A stretch of 64,000 bases of DNA from Heterobilharzia americana (GCA_944470555.2 OX104129.1:82792820-82856819); one strand, 5' to 3'. Numbered from the stretch's first letter, positions 11,091 to 24,768 are shown. The notes: generated from the letters alone by a model not told the origin. Translations and numbers: made by a program.

Positions 11091-11449
11091 GTTACAGTAT
11101 AGGAAAACACACTTTTGAGATCCTAATGAAGTTTAATGGTAAATATCCGATATCTAGTGACATCCTTGCTTATCTGAAATTCTTGCACACCAACACGTCT
11201 GTTAGGATCACTCCAATATCTCTGAACTCGTTAACTATTAACTATTGTTAGTTATGTGCACAAAATATGTAAAAAAGGTGTCTCTTTACTTGTCTCTTTT
11301 TCCACTTTAAAAGTGTGGTACCTTGTTCAGATCTTGCTCTTCGAGGGATTGTCTCTGCTTAGAAGACAGAATGTTTTCAAGAAACTACTTTTCCACTTCA
11401 CTATAACTTTTCAAACAGTCAGTGTAGCATGAAATTATTTAATTGGTGA

Positions 11450-11610
11450 TGGGAAGCTAGGGAAGCCAGGACGAGCATTTTGTTCCAGTTGGGACTCTTC
11501 AGTTATTGGTGATTACATCCCGTAAATACTAGATCCAGGCACCAACTATTTCAAACGTCAAAGTGTTATCCACTAGGCTGCTGAATCGCATGAACCAACT
11601 TTTGCCTAGC
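11450..11610 (-). mobile_element. SINE-2 relic in the KH-gene intron
   Basis: On the minus strand a degenerate tRNA-like head (CCTAGTGGATAACACTTTG) precedes a hammerhead with CTGAAGA and stem II GTCC/GGAAC, but the GAAA box has become AAAA. The 3' end reads CCTGGCTTCC, matching the CCTGGATTCC of other copies. Confidence 0.65.
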
Positions 11611-14102
11611 CATTATCATTCAACATCTATTGATGGTTGTAATTTCCCGTTGATGGATAGAATGGATCTATCACCCTTGATACATGGCCAACTTGAAAAG
11701 ATGTCTGAATAATGCCTTAACCATCATTTTGATGGTATTCGCTCAATGATGGCCACTGCTAAACTTAGTTAACTTCATAATGTCAGGCTTTAACCTGACT
11801 AACTAGTAAAGCATGAAGTAACCTCAGGATAGACCATTTATTGGGTCTACTACTAATATTACCACCACCAGCACTACCACTATTACTACTCTCTAACTAC
11901 TAAGTTCATTACAAATACATAATAGCTTACAATCGATTTGCTTGCATAATAATATAAGCCTGGATTCATGTCATAGGCTTATATCATTCAGGCAAGTATG
12001 CTCAGTCGTTTCCCACTCAATATTACTAGAATATGTCTTCAGTAGAGACTAGTGTTGAAGCCTGTTAGCATTCAAACAACTTGCACTGTCTGTTATCTTT
12101 AGCTTTCGTCAAATAATGACATAGAATAACTTGTGTTTTGCCTTGACATATGCGAATAAGACCACCTACTAATAAATTTTTTTCGAATGTATAATATTGA
12201 ACCAATACCTAAAATACCAGTCATTTAGTTATTAAGCTATCAGTTATCAATAAATACTTGCAGTGCACAAATCCTAAGTAAATGTTTATCTCATTTCAAG
12301 GCAGTCCTATCCAGACAGTGCCTAACTGTTTTCAATGTGTTGTATTTTAAAATTTGTTCCTTTTGAGTTGCAAGAAAATCATTCCGCATCTACAGCTTCT
12401 TACTGAGGAATTCAGCATTTCTAAACAATATTAACTGTACAAACATTCTTGTTAATTCCTGTACATGACCAGTTAATAGATCATTTTATGCCCACTTAAT
12501 ATACTAAATGAACACCAAGTATTCTCTATAAGATAATTACGACCAAATGATTTAGAAAAACATACTACTTATTTTTTGAAGTCACCTTACCTTTTACTCT
12601 TTGTAAAGTGTATAAAGAGTCTGATTTCATTATCATCTTGATTTGACATCAACTAAAACAAATGGCGAAAAAAAATAAGAAATCGTGATCAGTTACTTTT
12701 ACACTTCAAACTAAAGTTTATCGGAGTTGTTCAGCCTCAGCCACATACTAATAAGAACTCAATAACTTAAACATTTTGAGGCGTAAAACGTAAACTTAAC
12801 CAGTGTTTCAAACAGTGTATATGATCACCTTCGTTAGCCATTGTTAAAATGGAATGGTATATGCACGACTATTGTCTTTAATGTTTTAATTATTGATAAC
12901 AAAATATTGTATAGTAAACAGACGAATGATCAAAATCCGTTGAAAACACATAGGACAAGAATAACGCATTTACAAACGAGATCAGACATTTAAAAATGTG
13001 GTTTAAACAAAGGTGAATAGAGTTATTGTGAAACTATCTCATTGAATTCTTTTTCTACTCAAAGCTGATAGATATACTAGTCGAAAAAGTTTGTTTGGAT
13101 TCTTGATGTTTCTGACTATCAATGAAGACAGGTAAAGGATAAGATCAAAGCCTCACTGTGATATAATGTAATAGATGAACATTGAATTCATTTTGACAAC
13201 CTCTTCTCAAATTCATCCATCCGACTCGAATCGATCAAATTATTTTTCAACCGGTTACGATAAGAAGCTGATTCGATCCATCTTTTCAACTCTTTTTTTT
13301 GTCAAAAGTTAACGTATAAATGTTATTATTCGAATTACATGCATTAAACTGCCCTCGTTCGCATCATCGATTGGAAAATACTAACCGTATTCTTTGAATG
13401 CATAGTGATAACACACTGTTTGCTTTGAAGTCACTAGAAAGATAACAGTATTTGTTTAATTATCTATCTGTGTATATATTTTCATCCTATGGAAAATTCG
13501 TTCCTGGTGTAGTCTCTTGAGTTGGCAAGGTACAATATGGCCATAAATCTAAGACAGAGAGACATTTCAGAAGCAGGATATTCAATTTATTTTCATTGAT
13601 ATATCACTGAAAAAGTAATCTTAGTTACTGATAAAGTAACTCAGCGTATTTTGCTCATTTTGACTCCAAACCTTGTTTTGTTACGCTGAAGGTATCCTTT
13701 ATCGTACAAATTTGAATGCTTTTTTTTTTATGCTGTCCATTATCATATTTTGCACTGCATGTTGACAATTGAATAGGTGAAATGCATGAAACACTTACTG
13801 ATACCATTATGCATGGTTTTTAAATTCTTGTTTCTCTTTTCTCTGTTTTCGCTTGTTCTGTCCCTGTGTGTATCGCTTTTTTTTGGACTATTGCTCCTGC
13901 TAATGCTGGCGATGGTGCTGATGATAACTGACGGGGATTGTGCGAAAAATCCTATGCATGTTTACTGTTCTTAACATATGCACGCATGCACATATATGCT
14001 TGCAAATATACACATGAAACATATATATGTACAATACTTACTGTCTGATAATGAAAATGCATCAAACATTTAACAAAATCATATTATTAAATTGGATATC
14101 AG
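11611..14102. other. Remainder of the KH-gene intron
   Basis: AT-rich intron sequence. A 65-codon hydrophobic frame at 13777-13974 has no splice signals or family resemblance and is taken as chance. The intron ends at AATTGGATATCAG, with AG at 14101-14102. Confidence 0.5.
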
Positions 14103-14481
14103 TATTGCAATTCATCAAGAAATGTGGGCATTCAATGTTCGACTAGCCACAGCAGCTACCGCATTAATGACTCAAAATGATTTAACCATCAATTCTTCAA
14201 ATAAACTTTCAGACATTGAAGATGAAGGTTATAAATCTTTGCTAAATGAAAACTGTTGTCTAACTGATTATGCCTTACTAACTTCAAGTACACCATTTAA
14301 CAATAGTAAACCTCAATTAAACTCTTCATTGATTTTATTAAAAGAAAACTTATCACCTTATCTACAGAAACAAATCTTCAATCCTATTCTAACATCAAAT
14401 CATGAGGATAGTAATCAATTAAGTTCAAAAGTGAAATTTAACCATCGAACAGTAAGGAGATCAAAGTTAACACCATACTAA
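14103..14481 (+). CDS. PCBP/mub-type KH protein, terminal coding exon
   Basis: The exon starts after AG at 14101-14102. The two bases left by the KH3 exon (AG) plus T give Ser, so the join reads AQFLIN-SS-IAIHQEMWAF, a natural continuation of the last helix of a KH3 domain. The rest (about 125 residues) is a polar Ser/Asn/Leu-rich tail ending RRSKLTPY and a TAA at 14479-14481. Codon use and the open frame are coding-like, unlike the surrounding AT-rich sequence. The acceptor has a weak pyrimidine tract. Phase agreement and the fit to the KH helix are the main evidence. An intermediate exon cannot be excluded but is not needed. Confidence 0.72.
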
Positions 14482-14561
14482 TATTGAAAGATCCCTGTAA
14501 AGTATTTACTACATTGAACATTGTTTATTGAATATTGAACATGTATGAGTTGTTTAGCATG

Positions 14562-14567
14562 AATAAA
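14562..14567 (+). promoter_or_regulatory. Candidate polyadenylation signal of the KH gene
   Basis: AATAAA lies about 80 bases after the stop codon at 14481, in an AT-rich 3' region. It is the first canonical signal downstream. Confidence 0.5.
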
Positions 14568-14935
14568 TTGATTATTTATAATTAATTCAATAGTTGATAT
14601 AACTTTATCCGGAATGCCTTGTCTCAATTTATGCTTATTATTATAATGATGATATTGGTGACAATATCAAACAAGTATGTTTATTATTTTACTATGTTTA
14701 TCTATGGAATGTAAACTTTCGAAAAAGAATTATTGAATGCCAGTTATATCATAACAATATGGTATGTATTTAATCAAAAAAATTTCTTATTTGTATGCTT
14801 TATTACTAACAAAAATTAATAAATGATCAGTTTTGAAAATCTATTTGTCTCTCTGTCTATCTCTTAGTTATTCTGATGAATTGATTTCAAGTTTGATACC
14901 AATATTAATCAGAGAACTATCAGAAACCTATGACC

Positions 14936-15155
14936 ATTAAACGGTTGTTTTATCTTGGTGTGGGGCTGTTCAGCAGTAGGCAATAATGGCCCCAAGACCT
15001 TCCAGTTCAACCATCATTGAATTACTGGGTCGGGGAACCAATGGTCTACTATTTACTATTCTTTTCAGTTCATTATATAGTATGACATCCTTTCGATGTC
15101 ATCTTTGAGTAATTGTCCTCATATACAAGTTTGTTGATGCTATCGGTTATGATTA
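14936..15155 (-). mobile_element. SINE-1 relic
   Basis: The minus strand has a worn hammerhead region (CTGAACA, then GATAAAACAACC), a decayed tRNA-like head (CCGACCCAGTAATTCAATG) and the 5' leader shared with other SINE-1 copies (ACTATATAATGAACTG). No functional ribozyme remains. Confidence 0.55.
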
Positions 15156-16805
15156 ATTGATAGAATTTAATAGCTCAGGAAAAAGTTTCTCTTAGGAAAG
15201 AATTTTTTATTTATTTATTCACATTTCATTTATTATTATATTGTTATATTTGAAATTTGTCCTTTCTTTTTTTATTCCTTCAACATTGAAAACATTGAAT
15301 AAATGTATAGAATATCAGCAGAATTGTTGGCCGGTATGATAGCATTTGTCAACTATTGATAAATAAGCAAAAATATCATTTTTGCGCATATATACATTGC
15401 ATACATCCAACGGTATTCATCAACATTTATTTAGGTTTATTCGCATTTACATATACATATAATTATGATTAGTTTCATAATAATTTCAACTTTAAAGTAT
15501 GCACAGTAATGCTTATGATAAAAATATACACAAATAAATCATTGATCATTGAAAACGATTTGTTTTAATGGTATGCATATTTATATTTAATAAAAAAACA
15601 AATAAACGAATCTCTTAAACACATGAATGTTAAAGATTATATCCATACTACAGACAAAACTTATCTACAGATTATGCATACAACTCACATACACATATAT
15701 GCTTTTTGTATAATAATGTTAAATTGGTTATGGACCAAATGATACTATTTGCTACTTACTTCTCTTTTGAGTAGTTTAGTAAATTTTGGCAGAAATACTG
15801 GTTGTAAAACAGTAAAAAGTGAACATTTCACCAAATTCCTATTGATATGTATAAATATTTAATGTGGAAATTATGTGAAAAAAGTTGATAATCTAATTAT
15901 AGTTATCTATATACCAGTCATGGATGTAATTGCATTGCTACTATGATTATTATAATTATTATTATCATTATTATTACTGTTTAGTGCCTTCTAAAATTCT
16001 GTATCATTACATAGTTCAAATAGACAATGGTCGATAAATAGGACAGTTTATCGGTCTAAGCCTTTAACTTATTTATAAACGATAAATCAGTTATTTTTAT
16101 GTATAATGATTGATAAAATGAATGAATGCCTATCAAACGGAACATTATTATTATTATTATTACTATTATAGCATGCGTAATTATCAATCCGTCTGTCAGT
16201 TATATCAGAATTATACATAAAGAAAGCAGAATTTTCAAAATAACCGCCATTATTTTCAAGATTCAAGAATAATTACTCACTAACAAAATAGATCACTTGT
16301 TAATTTGTAGATTTTTCATTTTGAAAATAAATGAAGTAAATAGAGTGAAACATGAGTCTTTATTTCTATTCTCTCATATAGATATATATATTTTTAACTT
16401 CTATCTGTATCAGTTTCTTTCACCGCCTTTTCTCCCAAACAATTAACTTTAATTGTCTGTGCTAGTCTGCACAACTTGTTTGAACACTCAAACAAAACGA
16501 ATCAATTTTTCGAGCGGATTTTAACAGTAAACCACCAATTTTCTGCTTTCATTATTCTCATATAGACCTTAACTACTATATATATGTGCATTTTACGGGA
16601 AATAACTTTGAGTATTAAGTGTACGCATTTCACGAAACAATTACACTTAATAGCTACTCTTATGAATTACTCATTATCATTAATGTATGAAGCTGAAAGA
16701 TAGCCAGTAGTACAGATCTCGTTACAGTGGAATTATCAAATCTGGATAAGTAGTCACCTACTGTTTATCATCTTCTAAGCCAACTGCAGCATGATTAGTT
16801 ATAGA
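15156..16805. other. AT-rich spacer with ATT microsatellites
   Basis: Short (ATT)n tracts lie near 15950-15980 and 16147-16170, and TA-rich runs near 16378-16392. No exon or transposon was recognised. Confidence 0.5.
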
Positions 16806-16978
16806 TTAGATTTCCTTCTGCACATTTGTTCGGTGAATGCTTGGTTGGCTCGTTGCCAACCACAGTGACGTTCTTGCTACTTATTCTTTCTGGCCATCTG
16901 ATCTTGAGTAACAAGCCAGTGTAGGTGGCATTTGTTGAAGAATGCCTGTAGTTTATTGGAAATACCTTTCGTAACAAA
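16806..16978 (-). mobile_element. RTE-like LINE (family 1), short internal fragment
   Basis: The minus strand reads FPINYRHSSTNATYTGLLLK, then RWPERISSKNVTVVGNEPTK, which match the C-terminal region of family 1 (compare about 41445-41600). Both ends are truncated and the AAT tail is absent. Confidence 0.75.
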
Positions 16979-17131
16979 GTCCAAAGGAATAATCACCTGA
17001 TACTCGAAAATACAACGGCCAACGTCTTATAGTGGTAATTTCTCATTGTTGATGGTATGTTCAGCAGCAAATAAACTGGCTGTGTTCATTTTCTTCGTCT
17101 ATGTGACTTCTTTTATGATAAACCATTATAG

Positions 17132-17235
17132 AAGTCATCAGACTCTAATACTATCTTGTGAGTTAACTTTCTGTCAACCCACCACCACCACCAAAAAGGC
17201 ACATTTAGTTTGTACAGTTCAGATGTACAATATAG
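17132..17235 (+). CDS. Candidate internal exon, unrecognised
   Basis: The segment lies between an acceptor with a pyrimidine-rich lead (ending CATTATAG) and a good donor (ATATAG|GTAAGAG at 17236). One frame is open and reads SHQTLILSCELTFCQP, then TTTTKKAHLVCTVQMYNI, entering in phase 2 and leaving in phase 1. No family is recognised. Its phases do not join directly to the exon at 29494, so another exon would be needed. It may be a chance match. Confidence 0.28.
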
Positions 17236-19594
17236 GTAAGAGTTTATTTCAGCCTCTTTTATAAAATCTAGATGAGATCTCACATCGTATACCAAAAAGG
17301 AAATAAAGACTGCTGTTTATTCCTTGAAAGCATAAATCATCTCAAACCAGACTATGCAATCCATAAGCATATCATGTCTTCAACAAATGCTGCTGTATAT
17401 TTATTGTCTTGAAAACCTGACGAATGTCAATTTGAAGCCATTCAAATGGATATTTATCTTCCCTATAACTGAATATTTATATATTTGAATAATCTATGAT
17501 ATATGTTTCGTCATTTTTATTCTTACTGTAAGTCTTATTAACGATGGCAAGTCATACTAGTTGTAGAACTTGAGGGCATTGATGAAGCCCATTTATATGT
17601 CAGATGGTTTCCCTTGGTCACAGACGAAACAACATACAAATCCAGCTGGTTTCAACTCAGCAAAAATACTTTATCTGGATCTTGTATTCATCACATTCGA
17701 TGATCATTGAAATCGCAGTTTCTGTAGTTAAACAAAAACCTTGGAATAAAACGAATTCACTTTTTTTTCTGGAAACACAACTATCCCTTGGGGTTCAGTG
17801 AATCTTATTAGTGTCTCGGTAATAACATTTCTGATGTTATTTAGATTTCAAGACATATCTAAATGATGCTTTCAGATACAGGCCTGCTCAGTGAACAATC
17901 ACTGGAAACTCCGATGAAGAATTCCTCAAACACTGTAGGTGAAGAGTAAAATTCTAATGGAACTTTTCGTGAACATATTGTATACGGGAAGGAAAATTTG
18001 ATAAGCTGTGGTGTACTGAATGAATGTTTTACTAATCATACATCAGTGATCACATATATGATCTTGAAGCTGGTTTAGATTAAGTGAAAGATTTATACAC
18101 TCGGAAAGGAACTACTCACATCTTGAGCGAACTAAAAATTTCTTAAGTTTAGTGAAGACTTATCGCACTAATTTGGGCAGTATACTAAACTGATCAGTTA
18201 GTTGACAGCTCTTTGAGAGGAATATAGCTTGTTATAAAAGATAAGGAAATATTTCAACCACGTGTATCAAATCATATTTAACATAACAGTTAACACAGTT
18301 GTACAGCCTTACTCCCTTAGAATGGCCTGGCAGACAGAACAAGAAGAATTTTGCATGTAAACTACAATGAATAAAGAGCTGAATAATATCAGGGTAAGAA
18401 TGCTCAGAGAAGTTTAAGAAAGCTGGTTGCCATGATCCAAGGTAAAAAAAAAACAACTATTAACAAGCTTGCTGTCTCAGTTAGGGTAAGCTGGCAGAAA
18501 GTCACACGAACAAACTCTGGAGATCTATAAAGAATAAGTGCCTAACAACCACTTCAAAAATAACTTGTATAAATAAGTGGATATTATCAAGCAGTGGTAA
18601 AGATATAATTCCTTTTACATTACTACTTTTATAAAATTGTGGATCAAATTACTCAGGTTTCGTTATTCACTACAGAACACCTGTGAAGTCTCTGTTATAC
18701 AGTGATGAACAGCACTCATCAGTTAGATTAGTTGATGAAGTGTAGGGTAGAAAAGACCATCACTGACCCCATTCATTTCCATCTAGAAGATACTCATCAA
18801 ACATTATATATAATAATTAGACTCACTTTCTGAGTAATTTCAAAAGCGCCTAATCATCTACCATGAGAACTTGAAGTTCATCTTGTAAAATCATTAGGCC
18901 AGTGGAGCTGAAAGTTTGAACCCGGAAACAGTTGATGAATTTATGACCATTCATTCATTTCCCAGCTAAATAATTCAGTTCTAGACTTCTCCAATGAAGT
19001 GCGTATGAGTTGTTACGTTTGTTGCGAATAGTTAAGTCTATTTGACCCCCTTGTATTCTTAAGCTATCCTTAGGTTATTATCCTCTCCTAAATCACTTCA
19101 TATTTCTGCTGGATGTTGATTTCTTACTTGTTGATACCACTTATACTGAACGGGTGAATCCAGTAATTTAAAATAAACTGTTTCATCCATTCGATCTAAG
19201 AAGTAACTAGCTATAATATTCTATTGTCATTTTTCGACTTTAAATAACTACAATGCGTCTGGGGAAAATATTGTAGTTAAAAGTTGAACCTTGTTGAAAA
19301 TCGACTGAGAAGAAGTAATTAATAACTTGTTCAAGATTCTAAACCAATTCTATGCTACATTTGTAAGTAAAACAATCCCTGCAGACGGCCAACAACTGAG
19401 TCCTCACCAAAACTCACATCACTAGTCTGTGCACTGTCAGTAAGAAACCTTATTAAAGTGCGTGATTCATCTTGGCTTTGACAATTTGTTATATTTCCGC
19501 TAATTCATATCCCATAACTACATTGGTAGATGGGGCTAGAAAATGCTTTCGTCTTAGAGGTAGTGACCCTGCATATCAACGAGTAATATTATAA
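17236..19594. other. Spacer, nothing firmly recognised
   Basis: A 65-codon frame at 17604-17801 has no splice donor or family match. The rest is AT-rich without a recognised repeat. Confidence 0.4.
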
Positions 19595-21152
19595 TTTTAT
19601 TATTTGTTCCTTTGAGTTTCTAGTGGAACATACCGATTCAGTAGCACGTCTCCACTCCACTCTACTCTACTCTCTGAAATCTTTTCAACCTGGCTCCACG
19701 ACAGCCCACAACCTCTCATTTCTTCCTCACATCATCTCCTCCATGTCACCATCGTCTCCGACGGTTACACTAGAGTACCTCCCCTGGTGTGTGATGTCCC
19801 CATTCGACCTTCTCAGTGTATACCCAACTCACCTCCACTTCCTTCTGCATATTTGTTGAGCAAAAGCTTCTTGGATGGTTCGTTGCCAGCCAGCCAGCCA
19901 GAGTTCCTTGTTGTTTATTCTTACTATTCTGGCCATCTGATCTTGAGTAACAAGCCAGGGTAGGTGGCAGTTGTTGATGAATGTCTATAGTTTGTTGGGA
20001 ATCCCTTTCGTAGCGCGCCAGGTCTCTCAACCATACAGAAGCACTGACTTGACTGATGTTGGTGTTGAAAATCCGCATGTTTTTCACGCTTATTGCAGAC
20101 TGAGTGCAGAAGATCTCTACACTGGTTTCAGGTTTATGAACACCTGTCTTGCTGTGTTTCCGATCCTAACTGGCTTTGACGTCCTTGTCTGTACCTGTGC
20201 CGCCTGTAGTTGAAACAGTGCTGCCTAGATAGATGAAAGAGGCTACTTCCTTTAAGTTCCTCCCGTTGATGGTGAGTGGAGCTTGTTGTAGTTGTTGTTG
20301 TTGGTGGTGGTGGTGGTGGTTGTTGGATATCATCATCACCTCTGTCTTTTCTATATTCCCTTGAAGTCCCGTCTTCGCTGACTCAGCTGTCAACTTGTTA
20401 GATTTTGCCTGTAGATTTATGAGTTTGTACTACATTAGACATAAACCATCATCAGCGAAATCCAAATCTTCCAGGGTCTCTACGCCGATCCAGTGTATCC
20501 CCCTCTTCTCGCTCCTCACTGTTTGTTGCATGATCCGGTCTGGTCGACCACAATCAAAGAGATCATCGGTCATGATGTAGACAGACTTGTTTTACTTTTT
20601 CCTGTTTTCACTTCAAAGGCGTCGCTGAGCTTCCCATTGTGAATTACTCGGCATGTGGCATCGTCATATAGTTGTTGAATGAGGCTGATAAAGGTTTGTG
20701 GTATTCCGTAGTATTGAAGCAGTTTCCAAATTAATTCTCGGTCGACGCTGTCAAAGGCCTTCTCAAAGTCGATGAAGTTGAGGTAGAGAATTGAGTTGAC
20801 TGTCATTCTATACTCTTTTCTATGATGATGCGAAGCGTTACAATTTGGTCCACATATGATTTGTACTTTATGAAGCCTGCCTGTTCCAGTCGTAATTTTG
20901 AGTCCTGCACATCCTTTAGTCTCTTAAGGATGATGCTGCCTAATATTTTACTTTGGGTGGACAGAAGCATGATTCCCCGCCAGTTCTTGCAAATACTTAG
21001 GTCTTCCTTCTTCGGGGGTTTGACAAGGTAGCCATTCTTCCAATCCGGCAGCAGGTACCTTTCCTTCCTTCCAAACCTTCTGCAATAGTGATGTGGTGTG
21101 GGCATGTCCACTGTTGTCCCTGCATCTTCTCTCAGTGCTCCTGGCGGGTAAA
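19595..21152 (-). mobile_element. RTE-like LINE (family 1), long 5'-truncated copy
   Basis: The minus strand reads, in broken frames: YLLPDWKNGYLVKPPKKEDL, SICKNWRGIMLLSTQSKIL, RLEQAGFIKYKSYVDQIV, YLNFIDFEKAFDSVDRELIW (motif A), YYGIPQTFISLIQQLYDD, a FADD box as DFADDGLCLM, KTEVMMI followed by a His/Gln tract, FIYLGSTVSTTG, then the C-terminal RRKWR and YTLRRS region and the TAATAATAAAAT-type tail. EQAGF is in its ancestral short form here, without GGCT expansion. This is the best copy for reading the RT active-site box. Confidence 0.88.
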
Positions 21153-21194
21153 TAGTGATATCAAACAACAACTGATACCTGTCACATAAGAATA

Positions 21195-21360
21195 AGCTTT
21201 CATACCCCAGTGATCTGGTGAGTAACGCCGTTGCATTTGAAGCGAAGGGTATTGGTTTAGATTCTCAGTGAGAACAACTCAACTCACTGGGTTTCTGGTA
21301 TACCCAGCTGACGAGTCGTAAAGGGAACGAAATTCATATGCTAGTCACCAGGATGAAAAT
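21195..21360 (+). mobile_element. SINE-2 (SMalpha-like) with partial hammerhead
   Basis: A tRNA-like head (CCCAGTGATCTGGTGAGTAA) and B-box-like TTGGTTTAGATTCTC precede CTGACGA (21308-21314) and GAAA (21329-21332). Stem II has a mismatch (GTCG against GAAC). The 3' part ends at TGCTAGTCACCAGG. No inverted partner is seen beside it. Confidence 0.7.
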
Positions 21361-22427
21361 AAGACTAGAATTTACTTTAGTCTATACTTCCTTTGTAGAC
21401 TTTTGAGTAACCCACTACGTATATAATTCATTGAGAGAATAAAACAGCAAATACCCAAAAAGGTGATAGCTGTCAGTTGACAACTGACCTACATTCTAAA
21501 GGATCACATACAAACACTAAACGTTTAAGAAGTCGAAAAGGAGACTACTTGGAAATTCGTAAAAGCCTATGAAAACAGAGATAATAAAAAGGATGAAAGT
21601 GTTATCTAATAACAACGTAGGATGATTAAATTATAACTGAGACAATAGAAAATCTAGAAATATGAAAAAGGATTGGAAATTAACTTATGGCTCATAACAA
21701 ACAAACAGATAAGAGATGAAATTTTAACAAGCTATACTAAATATAAAACTCTAGAGTTGAAATCGATACGTTTTCAAAGAAGGTTAAATTTTTGAATGTC
21801 GTATCTTGGTTAACAATCCAGGCAAACAAAGAAAAGAGTAAATTTAAGGCTGACAATCAAATTCATTGTTAAAGGATTGGATTGAAATAGAAATCCATGA
21901 TAGATGTTGAGAATAGGTAAGGGAGATATTAGTCTATTGTGGATTTCACTGATCTAAGAGAATGAGGATAATAATGAAGATATCCGAAGTGACGTAACGT
22001 CAGCAAAAAAAATTACGGTAAGACAAAGTTTTCGTTATGTTTTACTTTTGTACGTAGTTAATGAAAAACCCTGAAACTAAGCCATATGATAAATGATGTA
22101 CATTGGACAGATGTATCTTAGAACTCTAAAACATTCATTTGCTATGTTCTCGATTCAACGTGTATAGACTAATCACTAGATAAGTAGGGTTATTTGGTCA
22201 CACGGTTTTACAATAGTCAACCAAGATGGCAGTATGGGTGAATACCCACTGATGTAATAGATATAATTCAACTCAAAACCATAAATAACTGAAATGAAAC
22301 TCACTTTTTGAGTAGTATAAAGCTAGTTTTGAAATCTAGTCGTTATTAGCATAGTCTAACATCTTGATGAGAAATTTGTGAGGTAGACTGAACCTGCAGT
22401 TTCATTTATCCTGACATTGACCAATTG
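21361..22427. other. Spacer, nothing recognised
   Basis: A-rich sequence without coding-like exons or recognised repeats. Confidence 0.4.
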
Positions 22428-22865
22428 TTATTATTATTATTTGTCTCCTAGGTTCCTAATGGAACATACCGCTTCAGTAGAATGTCTCTACTCCACTCTC
22501 TTCTCTGAAATCTTTTCAACCTGCTTCCACGACAGCCAACAAGCTCTCATTTCTTCCTCGCACGATCGCCTCCATGTCACCCTCACCTCAGACGCCGAAC
22601 TCGTCGCTTCCCATCTGGGTTACACTCGAGGGCCTGGCTTGACGCGTGATGTCTCCGAATGGTCTTCTCAGTGCATGCCCAGTCCAATCCATCTCCACTT
22701 CCTTCTGCATATTTGTTGAGTGATAGATTCTTGGTTAATTCGTTAACAGCCACAGCTCCTTGTTGCTTATTCATTCTGGCCATCTGAACTTCAGTAACGA
22801 GCCAGCGTAGGCTGCAGTTGTTGATGAATATCTGTAGTTTGTTGGAAATCCCTTTCATCACAAGC
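22428..22865 (-). mobile_element. RTE-like LINE (family 1), 3' fragment
   Basis: The left end is the AAT-repeat tail (TTATTATTATTATTTGTC on +). The minus strand shows the C-terminal region (ARMNKQQGAVAVNELTKNLS, LDWACTEKTIRRHHAS) in shifted frames. It is 5'-truncated near 22865. Confidence 0.85.
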
Positions 22866-22944
22866 CAAGTTAACCAATTGTGCAGCCGATTAATTTTAAA
22901 ACAGAAAATAGCATGAATTTATCATTCATGATGAAATTCTACCA

Positions 22945-23725
22945 GTCAAAAAAACAAAAACGTCAAGGCATACAAGTTCATCGATTCAGGTTACCACATT
23001 TCACAGTAGCATGCAAACAACAAGTGGATGAGATAAAACCGACATCAAAGCAGATAGAGGGGTATGTGAGGGAAAGGAATTTAAAATGAAGGTTAGTGAA
23101 AATACTAAAGCTTTCACAGACATCAAAGGGTGGATAAATATTTGCCAACATGACCGATTTTCAACCATTTCACAAAGAATCACCAGCCATTGACTACTGT
23201 TGTCTCCACGACTCCAGTCAGGTAGTCATCCCCTCCCTACACGGCATACAACAACAGCCAGAGACTGCATGAACTGATTATCCTGGACTTATCACACCTA
23301 CACCTAATTCGGAGAACATTGTGTGACGAGGCAATCGGTGATTAGGCATACGTACGTGTCTCAACCATCTCAGTCGATGAAGGTTCAAAACCTCGTCAAA
23401 TGATTTACCTCTACTCCCTAAAACTCTATACCTGAGCCTGACTTATGCATTACTCACATGGTGACACCACGGAATACGGCCTATACTACGAAGGCAACGG
23501 TGGTCAAACACTTGAAGCCTTCTTATATCTTCCACTTTCAATGTCCATGTTTCACAGCCATACAGTAGAACATAGTTAATTGCTATGCAGTATACGAGAC
23601 CCTTAATAGACAGACGGATATCGCGGTGGCGCCATAGGTGGCGTAAGTTGGCAAAAGCCAATCAAGCCTTTTGTATCCGTGCAGATATTTCATCGGCAGG
23701 TAGCCCTTTAACTTCTGTGATCATC
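22945..23725 (-). mobile_element. LINE family 2, 3' part
   Basis: The minus strand reads GLPADEISARIQKA, LAFANLRHLWRHRDIRLSIK, VLLYGCETWTLKVEDIRRLQ, VFDHRCLRSIGRIPWCHHVS, then LNLHRLRWLRHV in another frame and a 3' UTR shared with 49680-50115. The C-terminal block after the RT domain is largely intact over about 70 codons. The RT active site itself is not included. Confidence 0.85.
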
Positions 23726-24768
23726 ACTAGAATGTTACACGATCTGTAGCGAAAAATTCTGAACTCTTTTCTCTTTTCACTACCTCACTCATCTATAGCC
23801 TAGTTGACCTGTGACTAAAGTATTCTTAGTCATAAGCAATCAACTATTATACAGTTCTCAAAAGTATGGTACTTTCTGTGTCAAGACGTGATGTTACTTG
23901 ATCCTTTGCAAGTAAAGTGAAATTAAACGAGTTTTAGTGATACGGTTTGTGAAGAGACTTTCAAAACAGTAGTTTACAGCTTTTCATATGTATGCAAAGG
24001 CGTAAAATTCACTTTTTATGCAGGCATCAGTCCACCGACTTTTAATCATTAATCATAGTAACCTTCAAAGAATATTATAATTCTGCGCTTCCATAATATA
24101 TTCCCGAAGCTGAAAACTACTGCTTTTTGACTCAACATAGAAGTATTATTTATCCTTAAGTAAGCAAAAGACTCTTTTGGTGATAATTTATTCGGTTAGA
24201 ATACAACGAACGACGTTTAGAAGGAATTTTATCAAAATGTGCTTTGAACATAAATACTCTTAGGCATTGCCGGGTTCTAAAAATGATGGAAGATCCCTCT
24301 CTCTCCGATTAAAAACAACTCGAATATTAATTAGACCTTGCGTATAGAACCCTGTAATCCAGTTTTATGTAACAACGTAAATATTTAAGCTTAAACATGG
24401 TACAAACTGTTACAACTATGAAACAGTGTGTACACAAGTTTAACGATGCTTTTTGCAAACAGACTCTTTCGGAAAGACTTATGATCCTTGCCGACGCTAA
24501 GTCCACTTATCTTTTATAATCGAGTACGGAAATCTTGGCTAAATCAGTAAATAATTTGTGTTTCAACCAAAAAGTTAAGCATAAAATGGTCCTTGATTTT
24601 AGAATTAACTAGTTTGCCATAGAGTACGACCAAGATATTACTGAATGCACGGTATCACTGTTAAGTCGATTCTAACACATAATTCATGATTTTCGGTCAA
24701 AACTAATGGAATTTCAATTTTTTTGGGTAAACATCAATTAAAGACAAATAGAATCGCATTGATAATCG
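23726..24768. other. Spacer, nothing recognised
   Basis: No exon-like frame or repeat was recognised. Confidence 0.4.

Noticed and set aside
13777..13974. 65-codon hydrophobic frame in the KH-gene intron
   Set aside because: AT-driven leucine-rich composition, no splice signals, lies inside a well-supported intron.
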